Assembly (NCBI GenBank): GCA_020403265.1
Contig: JADBXZ010000016.1
Coordinates: 1-60,767, forward strand
Source: Bacteroidota bacterium
GTDB lineage: Bacteria; Bacteroidota; Bacteroidia; B-17B0; Aurantibacillaceae
Length of the DNA stretch: 60,767 nucleotides
Reading direction: 5' to 3'
In this document: one piece after another, positions 17,015 to 26,250 of the stretch
How positions within the stretch are numbered: position 1 is the stretch's first letter
How the letters are laid out: every line of letters begins with the position of its first letter
The notes under the pieces: generated by a model
Seen by the model: the letters and a program-made list of their open reading frames with translations, nothing else
Told to the model about the DNA's origin: nothing
The model's database searches: none
Position numbers and translations under genes: made by a program

Positions 17015-18627
17015 TAAACCAAAATTGTTACAGGATTTTCAATAAACGTTTTTAATGTTTGCAAAAATGCTGCGCCGGTTGCGCCATCTACAGTTCTGTG
17101 ATCGCAAGCCAAAGAAAGCATCATGGTATTACCAGGCACAACAGCCCCATTTTTCACAACCGGTACCTGGCGAATTGCCCCAACCGAAAGTATACAAGAA
17201 GCTGGTAAGTTAACAATTGAAGTAAACGATTCTATACCAAACATACCTAAGTTAGAAACTGTAAACGTATTACCTTCCATTTCGGCAGGTTGTAATTTTT
17301 TATCTTTTGCTTTTTTAGCTAATTCTTTTGCGTCTGCTGCTATTTGCGAAAATGTTTTTTGATCAGCAAATCGAATAACCGGTACCAATAGTCCGTCTTC
17401 CACTGCTACAGCCATGCCAATATGAATGTGAGAATAGTAACGTACTTTATCTCCCATCCATGAAGTATTAACTTGCGGGTGTTTGCGAAGCGCAGCAGCA
17501 CAAGCTTTAATAACCATATCATTAAAAGATACTTTTGTGTCTGGCATGGCATTAATTGCATTTCTGGAAGCGATGGCATTATCCATATCAACTTCAATGT
17601 TTAAATAAAATACCGGTACTGTTGTTGTAGATTCTACTAAACGACGTGCAATGGTTTTGCGCATTTGCGAAGCCTGCACATCTTCAAATCCTTCGGTACC
17701 TGAATTTACAAAACTTACAGATTGTTGTTTTGAACCAGCTGTTTGTGCAGCAGAACCTTTAAAATTCTCAATATCAGACTTTGTAATCCGGCCATTGTCA
17801 CCTGTACCCGTTACCTTACTTAAATCAATACCTTTTTCTTTTGCTAAAGCTTTTGCAAGAGGTGATGCTTTAATTCTATCTGAGTTGTTAGTGGATAGTG
17901 AATTGTTATTAGTTGTTTTAACTTCACTTACATTAGTTACTGACTCTTTTTGCCCTCCTGCAACGGCCTTTTCACTATTCCCTGACCTTTGCTTACTATT
18001 AACGGCATTCAAAATTGCATTCACATCTTCCCCACCTTTGCCAAGTATTGCAATAACTGAATCAACCGGTACTGATTGTTTTTCTTGAACACCAATGTGT
18101 ATTAAAACACCATCCTGGAATGATTCAAATTCCATGGTGGCTTTATCAGTGGCTATATCTGCCAAAAGCTCTCCGCTCTTAACTTTATCGCCCACTTTTT
18201 TATGCCATTTCTCCAACACGCCATCCGTCATGGTATCGCTTAACTTTGGCATACGAACTACTTCAACCCCGGCAGGTAATGTTAAACTAGAACTGTTGGA
18301 TGATAAATTATTCGCATCCGATTCTTTAACAACCGGCGCTTCATTTCTCATTTCTAATTTATCATTTAACATTCCGGTTATATCCTCCCCTTCTTTTCCT
18401 AAAATGGCAATTATTGAATCTACAGGTACAGCTTGCTTTTCCTGCACACCAATGTGTAAAAGAACGCCATCTTGAAAAGACTCAAACTCCATAGTAGCTT
18501 TATCTGTAGCGATATCAGCTAATAAATCACCACTTTTTATTTTGTCACCAACTTTTTTATGCCATTTTTCAATAACACCATCGGTCATGGTATCGCTTAA
18601 TTTCGGCATTCTTACTATTTCAGCCAT
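17014..18627 (-). CDS. aceF: Pyruvate dehydrogenase E2, dihydrolipoyl acetyltransferase
   Basis: The 537-residue protein transfers acetyl groups from lipoate to CoA in the pyruvate dehydrogenase complex. Two lipoyl domains (about 2-80 and 122-200) carry the lipoylated lysines in TDKATME, Lys43 and Lys162. A linker leads to the E1/E3-binding domain (about 252-288) and to the catalytic domain (about 312-537), with the CoA-acetyltransferase motif DHRTVDG near the end. The two lipoyl domains are almost identical in protein but differ at many synonymous sites. It follows pdhA by 80 bases, and its stop overlaps the SDR start. No E1-beta gene is present nearby. Confidence 0.96.
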   Translation of the reverse strand: MAEIVRMPKLSDTMTDGVIEKWHKKVGDKIKSGDLLADIATDKATMEFESFQDGVLLHIGVQEKQAVPVDSIIAILGKEGEDITGMLNDKLEMRNEAPVVKESDANNLSSNSSSLTLPAGVEVVRMPKLSDTMTDGVLEKWHKKVGDKVKSGELLADIATDKATMEFESFQDGVLIHIGVQEKQSVPVDSVIAILGKGGEDVNAILNAVNSKQRSGNSEKAVAGGQKESVTNVSEVKTTNNNSLSTNNSDRIKASPLAKALAKEKGIDLSKVTGTGDNGRITKSDIENFKGSAAQTAGSKQQSVSFVNSGTEGFEDVQASQMRKTIARRLVESTTTVPVFYLNIEVDMDNAIASRNAINAMPDTKVSFNDMVIKACAAALRKHPQVNTSWMGDKVRYYSHIHIGMAVAVEDGLLVPVIRFADQKTFSQIAADAKELAKKAKDKKLQPAEMEGNTFTVSNLGMFGIESFTSIVNLPASCILSVGAIRQVPVVKNGAVVPGNTMMLSLACDHRTVDGATGAAFLQTLKTFIENPVTILV

Positions 18628-18656
18628 AGCTTATAATTAGTTTATTAGTTAATTGG

Positions 18657-18693
18657 TTAATGAGATAATTATATTATCTAATTGGCTCATTAA
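18657..18693 (-). other. Hairpin between pdhA and aceF
   Basis: TTAATGAG (18657-18664) and CTCATTAA (18686-18693) are perfect complements, and the inner segment contains a second pair, AGATAAT/ATTATCT. It lies in the 80-base gap between pdhA and aceF. It is AT-rich and lacks a T-tract, so mRNA processing, stability or partial attenuation are all possible. Confidence 0.45.
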
Positions 18694-18707
18694 CTCATTG
18701 TCTCATT

Positions 18708-19718
18708 TTAATCTTTAATAAAAGGATAATTCGGTTCTGAATAAACATCTTCAAACAACTCGTGCGGTTCTGGGTATGGACTTTCCTCAGCAAACTGAAC
18801 GCTTTCGTCGACGAGTGCTTTTACACGTGCTTCAACTGCTTCAATGCCTACTTCATCAATCCACTTGTTGGCTTGCAGCGTAGCTAATACCTTTAAAATT
18901 GGATCTTGTTCCTGATACTCTTTTACCTCTTCTTTCGTTCGGTATGTTTGAGCATCGCTCATACTATGTCCTTTGTAACGGTAGGTCTTCATTTCCAAAA
19001 ACGTAGGCCCATCACCTCTGCGAGCCCTTGCTACAGCTTCTTCCATAGCTTCGTGAACGGCTTCAACCGTTAATCCATCAACCGGCTTGCTTGGCATATC
19101 GTACGCTAATCCAAGCTTCCAGAGATCGGTAACATTACTTGTTCTTTCAACTGAAGTTCCCATTGCGTATTGATTATTTTCAACAATAAACACAACCGGT
19201 AACTTCCAAGTCATAGCCATATTAAACGCTTCGTGAAGCGCTCCTTGCCTAACAGCACCATCACCCATACTACAAACACACACATTATCGGTACCTAAAT
19301 ATTTTTCAGCGAAAGCAATTCCGGCCCCTAGTGGTACCTGTCCGCCAACAATACCGTGACCTCCAACAAAATTATGCTCCTTACTAAATATATGCATACT
19401 TCCCCCTTTACCCTTACTACAGCCTGTTATTTTTGCATACATTTCGGCCATTACGTATTTTGGGTGCATGCCTAATCCGATAGGATGTGCATGATCACGA
19501 TAGGCAGTGATGTGCTTATCTTCTTTTTTAGTAGCACTTACGGTTCCGGCCACAATGGCTTCCTGACCGATGTACAAGTGGCAAAAACCTTTAATTTTTT
19601 GCTGAACATAAACTTGTCCTGTTTTTTCTTCAAATTTACGCATCAATAACATTGACTCGTACCATTTCAAATATTGCTCTTTTGAAAATTTTAATTGTTT
19701 TGCTGAGACTTTAGCCAT
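18708..19718 (-). CDS. pdhA: Pyruvate dehydrogenase E1 component, alpha subunit
   Basis: The 336-residue protein is the thiamine-diphosphate-binding alpha subunit that decarboxylates pyruvate together with E1-beta. The TPP motif begins GDGAVRQGALHEAF (about residues 152-165) and ends at ENNQYAMGT (about 180-188). The region around YKGHSMSDAQTYRT matches the regulatory loop of E1-alpha. Length is normal. It is the first gene of an operon with aceF and an SDR gene. A full -7 box (TAAATTTG, 19750-19743) lies 24 bases upstream of the ATG. The E1-beta and E3 genes must be elsewhere. Confidence 0.95.
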   Translation of the reverse strand: MAKVSAKQLKFSKEQYLKWYESMLLMRKFEEKTGQVYVQQKIKGFCHLYIGQEAIVAGTVSATKKEDKHITAYRDHAHPIGLGMHPKYVMAEMYAKITGCSKGKGGSMHIFSKEHNFVGGHGIVGGQVPLGAGIAFAEKYLGTDNVCVCSMGDGAVRQGALHEAFNMAMTWKLPVVFIVENNQYAMGTSVERTSNVTDLWKLGLAYDMPSKPVDGLTVEAVHEAMEEAVARARRGDGPTFLEMKTYRYKGHSMSDAQTYRTKEEVKEYQEQDPILKVLATLQANKWIDEVGIEAVEARVKALVDESVQFAEESPYPEPHELFEDVYSEPNYPFIKD

Positions 19719-19742
19719 TGCTAATTTATATTAGTGAAGTAG

Positions 19743-19750
19743 CAAATTTA
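19743..19750 (-). promoter_or_regulatory. -7 box of the pdhA operon
   Basis: On the minus strand the bases read TAAATTTG, an exact TAnnTTTG match, giving a predicted leader of about 20 bases. Confidence 0.55.
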
Positions 19751-19847
19751 ACATAAAATAATTGTGATACATAGCATAATTGCAAAAAAGTAAGTAAAAC
19801 AAAAGTGCCAAATAAAGCTAAGGTTAAGATTGGAAAAGGAAATTTAT

Positions 19848-20013
19848 CCCATTCTATTCATTTGGAATACCAAATGAATAAACGATGTAAGAAAATCAAC
19901 CCTTTGTTCAGAAATACCTGAAACCCAAAAGGTGATTTTCTAAATCGGGATATACCCAACTAATGCAGTTAGTTCGGCTCATGCTTCGCCTTCAAATGCA
20001 TAAATTGGGTTTA
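19848..20013 (-). repeat. Dispersed intergenic repeat, copy 1
   Basis: This roughly 166-bp segment matches, on the opposite strand, the repeat that begins at 60441, with about eight mismatches in the shared positions. It contains hairpins: ATTCATTTGG/CCAAATGAAT (roughly 19853-19876) and CCCAA...TGCA arms near 19955-20010. It is the uninterrupted form of the element and has no reading frame. It occupies the gap between pdhA and the TPR gene; the rest of 19751-20234 holds nothing that I recognise. Confidence 0.85.
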
Positions 20014-20234
20014 AAGAATTCTTGTCTAGTTAATTTGAGAAAAATAATTGAAATAAATCATCCAAATAATGCATAGGAAATTGTTATTTCAAAAATCTAT
20101 AAAATCTGATAGTAATTAATGATCACCATACAAATCATTTTTTTATTGAAGTAATTAAACAACTCTATTCGCTTAAATATTTGTTTTTCAGACACTTAAA
20201 TCGCTGCTTAAAAACAACTAACTACTAATTTGTT

Positions 20235-21782
20235 TTATTTATTAATGTATTTTCTTAAAAAATGTTCTGTAGGCAGCAGTGCTTTTTGAATGCGTTTTGC
20301 ATATTTAATCGAATCTAGTATCTCCTTTTGCTTTCCTTCAATTAATTCTTTCTGAGCCTCAACCAAAGCTTTTTGATTTTCGATTTCGCCTTTCTGGTTT
20401 TGAGTAACCTTAAATCGATTATACATTATTATTCCAAAAACCAAAACAAGTATCAGTCCGATAAATGAAAAATACTTTTTTGTTTCTTCTTGTTTTAGTT
20501 TTAATGCACTAACCTTCTTTTCTTCGGCAACCTTAACACTATCGGCAGTTGCTTTAATTTCGAATTCCCGTTGAATGACATTCCTAACACTTGCTTTTCT
20601 GGTATTTTCATTGCTAATGCTATCCTTAAAAAGATGATATAATTTATAATTTTTATATGCCGAACTAAAATTATTGGTTGCTGAATCAACCTGAGATAAC
20701 GTATAAGCTGTTAAATAAATATTTTTGGGGTAACCGATTTCCAGTGATAACTTCAAAGCGCTGTCTAAATATACTTTTGCCACTTTGTAATTTTGGTTTA
20801 AAAAATGGATTTTACCTATGTGATATTGCAAATAAGCTATCCCTTCTTTATCGGAGATTTCGTGCGCAACAATAATACTGTTTTTATAATAACTCAAAGC
20901 TTCAGGAAATTTAGTTTGCATTTCAAGTAACAAACCTAAGTTATTCAGAACTACTGAAATTCCTGACTTGTAATTTATTTCTTGATACAAGGCTAAACTC
21001 TCGTTTAAAAACAATTTAGCTTCATCCAACTTATTCTGATCCAGATAAGTAATACCAATAAAATTTAAAGCAGAGGCCATACCTAATTTCTCATTGATTT
21101 TTTGACTCATTGAAAACGCTTTTTTAAAGTAAGACATGGCATTTTCTTTATCCCCCTGATTCTTATAAATGGAACCCAAACTAATTAAATCCAAAGAAGC
21201 GTTCTTATAGTTTTTAATTTCCGTGTTTAATTTTAAACTTATATTGTAGTGGTTAATGGCCTCTATAATATTACCGTGATTCAGAAATAGCAGCCCCATC
21301 TTATTATTACATGAGGCTATGAATTCCTTATTATGCAATAAGGTAAACAAATGAAGGGCAAATTTATTATACTTAATGGCATCATCTGTTAATGCCATTT
21401 TTTCTGTTAAATCACCAAAATCATAATAACAATGTGCAAGGAAGGATGAATCTCTAGTCATTTTTGCATAGTGAATGCTTTGATTCGCTTCTTTGTTAAA
21501 TTTTTGCAAATCCGCATCCATATTGGCAATGATAAAAGATTTCACAAAATAAATACTTGAGAGGTGATTATAACTTTTATACTTTTCTGCAATAGGTATT
21601 AGTGAATCCCAAAAGGGAGGCCTTAATATTCCAAATTCGCTGCCATAGCTGATTACTTTTCTTAACCAAACAGTATCCTTTGGTAAACTGTTAATGGTAT
21701 TAATGCTTGAAAAGGTAGTAACAGAAGATTGAGATCTTATAAACTGAGATATAAGGATAAAGCAGGATAAAAATTTCTTCAC
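20235..21782 (-). CDS. TPR membrane protein, truncated before a SpoIIE-type domain
   Basis: The 515-residue protein has a signal peptide (GTG start at 21782, then KKFLSCFILIS), about seven TPR repeats (residues about 95-380), one membrane helix (about 434-452) and a cytoplasmic coiled coil. It ends with DSIKYAKRIQKALLPTE and 9 more residues. In related Bacteroidota proteins this linker leads directly into a SpoIIE/PP2C phosphatase domain. Here a TAA follows at once, and I see no phosphatase sequence in any frame of the next 200 bases. It is therefore either a lost effector domain or a sensor that works through a partner. An in-frame stop upstream leaves GTG as the first usable start. No promoter box is clear. 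Confidence 0.8.
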   Translation of the reverse strand: MKKFLSCFILISQFIRSQSSVTTFSSINTINSLPKDTVWLRKVISYGSEFGILRPPFWDSLIPIAEKYKSYNHLSSIYFVKSFIIANMDADLQKFNKEANQSIHYAKMTRDSSFLAHCYYDFGDLTEKMALTDDAIKYNKFALHLFTLLHNKEFIASCNNKMGLLFLNHGNIIEAINHYNISLKLNTEIKNYKNASLDLISLGSIYKNQGDKENAMSYFKKAFSMSQKINEKLGMASALNFIGITYLDQNKLDEAKLFLNESLALYQEINYKSGISVVLNNLGLLLEMQTKFPEALSYYKNSIIVAHEISDKEGIAYLQYHIGKIHFLNQNYKVAKVYLDSALKLSLEIGYPKNIYLTAYTLSQVDSATNNFSSAYKNYKLYHLFKDSISNENTRKASVRNVIQREFEIKATADSVKVAEEKKVSALKLKQEETKKYFSFIGLILVLVFGIIMYNRFKVTQNQKGEIENQKALVEAQKELIEGKQKEILDSIKYAKRIQKALLPTEHFLRKYINK

Positions 21783-21814
21783 CGGATGAAATTAAGCATT
21801 AAAGTTCTTATTAA

Positions 21815-21840
21815 ACAAAAAAGACTGCCGAAACAGTCTT
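21815..21840 (-). terminator. Intrinsic terminator of accB-accC
   Basis: AAGACTG (21821-21827) and CAGTCTT (21834-21840) form a perfect 7-bp stem with six T residues following on the minus strand. It lies 20 bases past the accC stop and upstream of the TPR gene. Confidence 0.8.
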
Positions 21841-21858
21841 AATTTATTTTTTATTTAA

Positions 21859-23199
21859 TTAGCTTTTAAAATCCCAAGTTTCCAAAAACTTGGTTGTATA
21901 GTTACCGGCTTTAAAATCTTCGTTATTCATTAGTTTGAGGTGAAATGGAATAGTTGTTTTTACTCCTTCAATTACATATTCACTTAATGCACGGTGCATT
22001 TTGGCTATGGCCTCTTCACGAGTTTGAGCAACAGTAATTAACTTACCTACCATACTATCATAATTGGGAGGAATTGTATAACCACTGTAAACATGTGAAT
22101 CTACGCGTATGCCATGTCCACCCGGTGTGTGTAAAGTAGTTATTTTACCGGGGCTTGGTGTAAAATTCATAAATGGGTTTTCGGCATTGATACGGCATTC
22201 AATCGCATGTAATTGCGGGTAGTAGTTTTTTCCGCTGATCGGAACACCTGCCGCTACTAATATTTGTTCTCGAATTAAATCATAATCAATTACCTCTTCT
22301 GTAATTGGGTGCTCCACCTGAATACGTGTATTCATTTCCATAAAGTAGAAATTACGGTGTTTGTCAACCAAAAACTCAACGGTTCCAACGCCTTCGTATT
22401 TAATGGAAAGCGCGGCTTTAATAGCGGCCTCACCCATTGCGTCACGAAGTTCTGGAGTCATAAATGGGCTTGGTGTTTCTTCAACTAATTTTTGATGACG
22501 GCGTTGAATGCTGCAATCACGTTCACTTAAGTGACATGCTTTACCATACTGATCTCCAACTATTTGGATTTCAATATGACGTGGTTCTTCAATGAATTTT
22601 TCCATGTACATGGCACCATTTCCAAACGCAGCTTCAGCTTCTTTACTTGCACTTTCGTAGTTAGGTTGTAAATCTTCTTCTTTCCAGATGATACGCATAC
22701 CTCTACCGCCCCCACCTGCCGTAGCCTTAATGATAACAGGGTATCCAATTCGTTTCGCATCTTTTTTAGCTTGCTCAATGTCAGTGATTAAGCCATCAGA
22801 ACCCGGTACACAAGGCACACCGGCGGCAATCATGGTAGCTTTAGCATTGCTTTTATCCCCCATTTTATTAATCATTTCGGGACTTGCACCAATAAACTTA
22901 ATTTTATTTTGGGCACAAATCTCGCTGAATTTGGCATTTTCACTTAAAAAGCCATAACCTGGGTGGATTGCATCGGCGTTTGTGATTTCGGCGGCTGCAA
23001 TGATATTAGCCATATTCAAATAGCTTTCTTTACTTGGCGGTGGGCCGATACAAACAGCCTCATCAGCAAATTTAACATGTAAACTATCTTTGTCTGCAGT
23101 TGAATATACGGCAACCGTTTTAATACCCATCTCTTTACAAGTTCTAATAACACGTAAAGCAATTTCGCCACGGTTGGCAATCAAAATTTTTTTAAACAT
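21859..23199 (-). CDS. accC: Acetyl-CoA carboxylase, biotin carboxylase subunit
   Basis: The 446-residue enzyme carboxylates biotin on AccB with ATP and bicarbonate, the first half of malonyl-CoA formation. It has the family's order of domains: N-terminal [22 protein letters not shown]-grasp glycine-rich loop [13 protein letters not shown] (about 158-170), and catalytic [14 protein letters not shown] (about 287-300). Length is normal. It is the second gene of an accB-accC pair separated by 88 bases and is followed by a terminator. The carboxyltransferase genes accA and accD are not in the window. Confidence 0.97.
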   Translation of the reverse strand: MFKKILIANRGEIALRVIRTCKEMGIKTVAVYSTADKDSLHVKFADEAVCIGPPPSKESYLNMANIIAAAEITNADAIHPGYGFLSENAKFSEICAQNKIKFIGASPEMINKMGDKSNAKATMIAAGVPCVPGSDGLITDIEQAKKDAKRIGYPVIIKATAGGGGRGMRIIWKEEDLQPNYESASKEAEAAFGNGAMYMEKFIEEPRHIEIQIVGDQYGKACHLSERDCSIQRRHQKLVEETPSPFMTPELRDAMGEAAIKAALSIKYEGVGTVEFLVDKHRNFYFMEMNTRIQVEHPITEEVIDYDLIREQILVAAGVPISGKNYYPQLHAIECRINAENPFMNFTPSPGKITTLHTPGGHGIRVDSHVYSGYTIPPNYDSMVGKLITVAQTREEAIAKMHRALSEYVIEGVKTTIPFHLKLMNNEDFKAGNYTTKFLETWDFKS

Positions 23200-23287
23200 A
23201 CCTGTAAGTAATTTAAGTTAAATATTATAGATTAAAGATGAAATCTGTTAATCAAATAATAATTTTTAATCTTTAATTTATAATCAA

Positions 23288-23794
23288 TTAAGATGGGTCT
23301 ACTAAGAATAATGGTTGATCGTATTCAACAGGAGTAGCATCATTAACCAATACTTTAACGATTTTTCCTTTTACGTCGCTCTCAATTTCATTAAAAAGCT
23401 TCATGGCTTCGATAATACAAACTGTTTTTCCGGCAGTAATTTCGTCGCCAACGTTAATAAAAGGTGGTTTATCAGGGCCGGCACTTCTGTAAAATGTGCC
23501 AATCATAGGGCTTTTGATTGTAATGTATTTACTCTCATCTGAACCGGAATTGTTATTAGCCGGCGTTTTTGATTCGGATGATGGTAAAACATTTGATTGA
23601 GTAGCTTGAGTTACCGGTGTTGCAATAATTTGAGGTTGAGCTACAACTGGTGCAGCTTGCATAACAACCTGCTGCTGTGTAGTTACTTTTGGAGTTCTGA
23701 TTACGATTTTAACCTCTTTTGTTTCTAATTCTACTTCACTTACGCCGCTTTTAGAAACAAACTTTATTAAGTCTTGAATTTCCGTTAATTTCAT
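23288..23794 (-). CDS. accB: Biotin carboxyl carrier protein
   Basis: The 168-residue protein carries biotin in acetyl-CoA carboxylase. The biotinylation motif EAMKLFNE has Lys132. A Pro/Ala/Gln-rich linker (about 36-85) separates the N-terminal segment from the biotinyl domain (about 88-168), as is usual. It is the first gene of accB-accC, with an exact -7 box (TACTTTTG) 27 bases upstream of the ATG. Confidence 0.96.
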   Translation of the reverse strand: MKLTEIQDLIKFVSKSGVSEVELETKEVKIVIRTPKVTTQQQVVMQAAPVVAQPQIIATPVTQATQSNVLPSSESKTPANNNSGSDESKYITIKSPMIGTFYRSAGPDKPPFINVGDEITAGKTVCIIEAMKLFNEIESDVKGKIVKVLVNDATPVEYDQPLFLVDPS

Positions 23795-23821
23795 TTTAAA
23801 ATTGTGTTTTAGTTAGTGGGG

Positions 23822-23829
23822 CAAAAGTA
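23822..23829 (-). promoter_or_regulatory. -7 box of accB-accC
   Basis: The minus strand reads TACTTTTG, an exact TAnnTTTG match, for a leader of about 22 bases. Confidence 0.55.
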
Positions 23830-23874
23830 ATGGTAATTTTGATTTTTTAAAGCTTTTTTTATGTTTTTATTAAC

Positions 23875-23911
23875 AAAAAAGCTGTTTTTTCGTAAAAAAA
23901 ACAGCTTTTTT
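23875..23911 (-). terminator. Strong intrinsic terminator of greA-HIT-phosphomutase
   Basis: A perfect 16-bp stem (AAAAAAGCTGTTTTTT and its complement) with a 5-base loop lies 25 bases past the phosphomutase stop. The T-rich ends would work on both strands, but only the minus-strand operon ends here. Confidence 0.88.
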
Positions 23912-23935
23912 GTAAAAATACTCTAATACTATGCT

Positions 23936-25345
23936 TTAAGTTCCTAATAATGTCTTTTTTGCATCAGCTAAAATATCAAATGTTTTTTCTTTTGTTGCAG
24001 CCTCTGCATAAACTCTTAAAACAGGCTCGGTGCCACTTGCCCTAATCATTAGCCAGGTATTCTCATCAAAAAAGTACTTATAACCATCCAAATCATCTAC
24101 TCGGCTAACTTTGTACTTCCCAAATTCTGTGTAACTTCCCGATTTACATTTAGATAATACTTGCTGTTTAATGGCTTCATCTATATATAAATCATTTCTC
24201 TCGAACCAAAACGTGCCTGTAATATCGTAAACCTCCTGAATTAACTCTTTTAAGCTTTTTCCGGTTTTAGCCATAAATTCCCAAATCGTTAAACCCATCC
24301 AAATACCATCCCTTTCAGGGATATGGCCTTTAATTGCAATTCCACCACTTTCCTCACCGCCCACTAATACATCTTCCTTAACCATAATGCCGCAAATGTA
24401 TTTAAATCCAATTTTTACAACATCCAGTGGTAAATTATAATGCGCACACATGTTCTTAATTTTTACGGTTGTGCTAAACGCAGTAGCTACCTTACCATTT
24501 AAACCTTTGTATTTCTTTAAGTAATGAATTAATAACAAAATGATGTGATGCGAGTCAACAAAATTTCCTTCATTATCGTAAAGTCCTATTCTATCAGCGT
24601 CACCATCAGTTGCTAATCCACATGAAATATCACCTTTTGATTTTATGAAATTACTAAACTCTAAAAGGTTTTTATGAATAGGTTCCGGCGCCTGACCATG
24701 GAAGCCTGGGTTGTGGTCATTGTGCAAATGATGAATTTCAGGAAATAACTTAAACATAACACGTTGTCCGGCTCCAAACATACTATCATATGCCAAATTT
24801 AATTTAGCTTTTTTAATAGCTGCAATATCAAAATTAGACTCAACATGTTTAATGTAAAGTTCTTCCAAATTCACTATTTCCAACAAACCATTTTTTTCGG
24901 ATTCAGTTAAATTCACTGAATTATAATTGGTGTTTGGCTTTTCCGGTATCAAATCTTCAACTTCCTGAACTTGATCAGGTCCAAGCGGGCCACCGTAATG
25001 GGCTTTAATTTTATAACCATTGTAGCTTGGTGGGTTGTGACTGGCAGTTAAAATAATGCCAAGGTTCGTTTTATATTTAACCGCTCCAAGTGATATCATT
25101 GGTGTACTTACAAAACCTCTGGCTAAAAGAACTTTAATACCATTAGCTATAAATACTTTTGCTGTTGTTTCGGCAAATAATTCACCTGCAAACCTGCAAT
25201 CATGCCCAACCACTACAATAGGTTTATTATTAGACGCTAAAAGCCATTTAGAAGTTGCCTCTGTTACCCTTGCAACGTTTTCTACTGTAAAATCCTGAGC
25301 AATGATTGCTCGCCATCCATCCGTACCGAATTTAATTTTATCCAT
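23936..25345 (-). CDS. Phosphoglucomutase/phosphomannomutase family protein
   Basis: The 469-residue enzyme belongs to the alpha-D-phosphohexomutase superfamily. The phosphoserine lies in ILTASHNPPSYNG (Ser102), the metal-binding loop is ATDGDADRIG (about 240-249), the sugar loop is GGEESGG (about 322-328), and a C-terminal phosphate-binding RASGTEPVLR follows. It would interconvert hexose 1- and 6-phosphates in glycogen or cell-wall precursor metabolism. The sequence does not decide between glucose and mannose. It is the third gene after greA and the HIT gene, only seven bases behind the latter, and ends at a strong terminator. Confidence 0.93.
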   Translation of the reverse strand: MDKIKFGTDGWRAIIAQDFTVENVARVTEATSKWLLASNNKPIVVVGHDCRFAGELFAETTAKVFIANGIKVLLARGFVSTPMISLGAVKYKTNLGIILTASHNPPSYNGYKIKAHYGGPLGPDQVQEVEDLIPEKPNTNYNSVNLTESEKNGLLEIVNLEELYIKHVESNFDIAAIKKAKLNLAYDSMFGAGQRVMFKLFPEIHHLHNDHNPGFHGQAPEPIHKNLLEFSNFIKSKGDISCGLATDGDADRIGLYDNEGNFVDSHHIILLLIHYLKKYKGLNGKVATAFSTTVKIKNMCAHYNLPLDVVKIGFKYICGIMVKEDVLVGGEESGGIAIKGHIPERDGIWMGLTIWEFMAKTGKSLKELIQEVYDITGTFWFERNDLYIDEAIKQQVLSKCKSGSYTEFGKYKVSRVDDLDGYKYFFDENTWLMIRASGTEPVLRVYAEAATKEKTFDILADAKKTLLGT

Positions 25346-25352
25346 ATTGTTA

Positions 25353-25751
25353 TTAATGCTTAATATTTTGAGCTATTTGCGCTGCGATTGATTTGAACTC
25401 TTCTGAAGTAAATTTTAGTTTTTGATTATTGAAATTACAATCATTTAAAGAATTTATAGGAATTAAGTGAACATGGGCGTGAGGAACCTCTAAGCCAATC
25501 ACTTGCAAACTAATTCTGTTGCATGGAAAAGCAGACTTAATAGCCGAGGCTAACTTATAAGAGAAGTTCATTAAACTTGTGTAGTTTTCTGTCGGTAATT
25601 CAAATAGTTGATCTATCTCTAACTTAGGGACAACCAAAGTATGACCTTTCTTTAGAGGAAAAATATCTAAAAAGGCAATGTTATGTTCATCTTCTGCCAC
25701 TTTATAGCATGGGATTTCGCCGGAAATAATTTTTGAAAATATACTGGACAT
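25353..25751 (-). CDS. HIT-family nucleotide-binding protein
   Basis: The 132-residue protein has the histidine triad HAHVHLIPI (about 100-108), which marks HIT hydrolases acting on adenosine mono- or dinucleotide derivatives. Length and N-terminus (IFSKIISGEIPCYKVAED) are typical. Its ATG shares a base with the greA stop (TAATG), so translation is probably coupled to greA. The natural substrate of most bacterial HIT proteins is unknown. Confidence 0.93.
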   Translation of the reverse strand: MSSIFSKIISGEIPCYKVAEDEHNIAFLDIFPLKKGHTLVVPKLEIDQLFELPTENYTSLMNFSYKLASAIKSAFPCNRISLQVIGLEVPHAHVHLIPINSLNDCNFNNQKLKFTSEEFKSIAAQIAQNIKH

Positions 25752-26224
25752 TAAATGCTAATGTTGTGAACTTCAAATGTAACCATTCCTGCAGGTACCT
25801 GAACATCTACTTTTTCTCCTACCTTTTTACCTAATAAAGCTTTTCCTATTGGTGAATCAACCGATATTTTTCCGGCCTTTAAGTCCGCCTCAGATTGAGC
25901 AACTAAGGTATACTTCATGGAGGCACCATTATTTGTATTTTTTATAGTTACTGTTGTTAAAATACTTACTTTGCTTAAATCTAATTGCGTTTCATCAACA
26001 ATTCGGGCGTTAGCAATTATTTCCTCCATTTTCGCAATTTTAACTTCAAGTAAGGCTTGAGCTTCTCTGGCAGCGTCATACTCTGCATTTTCACTTAAAT
26101 CGCCCTTATCTCTGGCTTCTGCCACGGCGTTTGTACAATTTTTACGTTCCACTGTTTTTAAGTGGTGTAAATCATCCTTAAGTTTTTTAAGGCTTTCTTC
26201 GGTATAATATCCAAGTTGTGACAT
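25751..26224 (-). CDS. greA: Transcription elongation factor GreA
   Basis: The 157-residue protein rescues backtracked RNA polymerase by stimulating transcript cleavage. The N-terminal coiled coil carries the acidic tip GDLSENAEYDAA (about 41-52), with the catalytic Asp and Glu residues. The C-terminal FKBP-like domain follows. Length is normal. It is first in a three-gene operon, and overlaps the HIT start by one base. Confidence 0.97.
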   Translation of the reverse strand: MSQLGYYTEESLKKLKDDLHHLKTVERKNCTNAVAEARDKGDLSENAEYDAAREAQALLEVKIAKMEEIIANARIVDETQLDLSKVSILTTVTIKNTNNGASMKYTLVAQSEADLKAGKISVDSPIGKALLGKKVGEKVDVQVPAGMVTFEVHNISI

Positions 26225-26250
26225 AATCTAAACTTTATATAAACAAAGAA

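Noticed and set aside
17651-18088. A 145-codon open frame on the plus strand inside aceF
   Set aside because: It is antisense to the lipoyl domains and linker of E2. The protein has no recognisable features, and the minus-strand gene explains the sequence fully.
18028-18624. Direct repeat within aceF considered as a mobile or recent duplication
   Set aside because: It is the coding sequence for two lipoyl domains, a normal E2 feature, with many synonymous differences.
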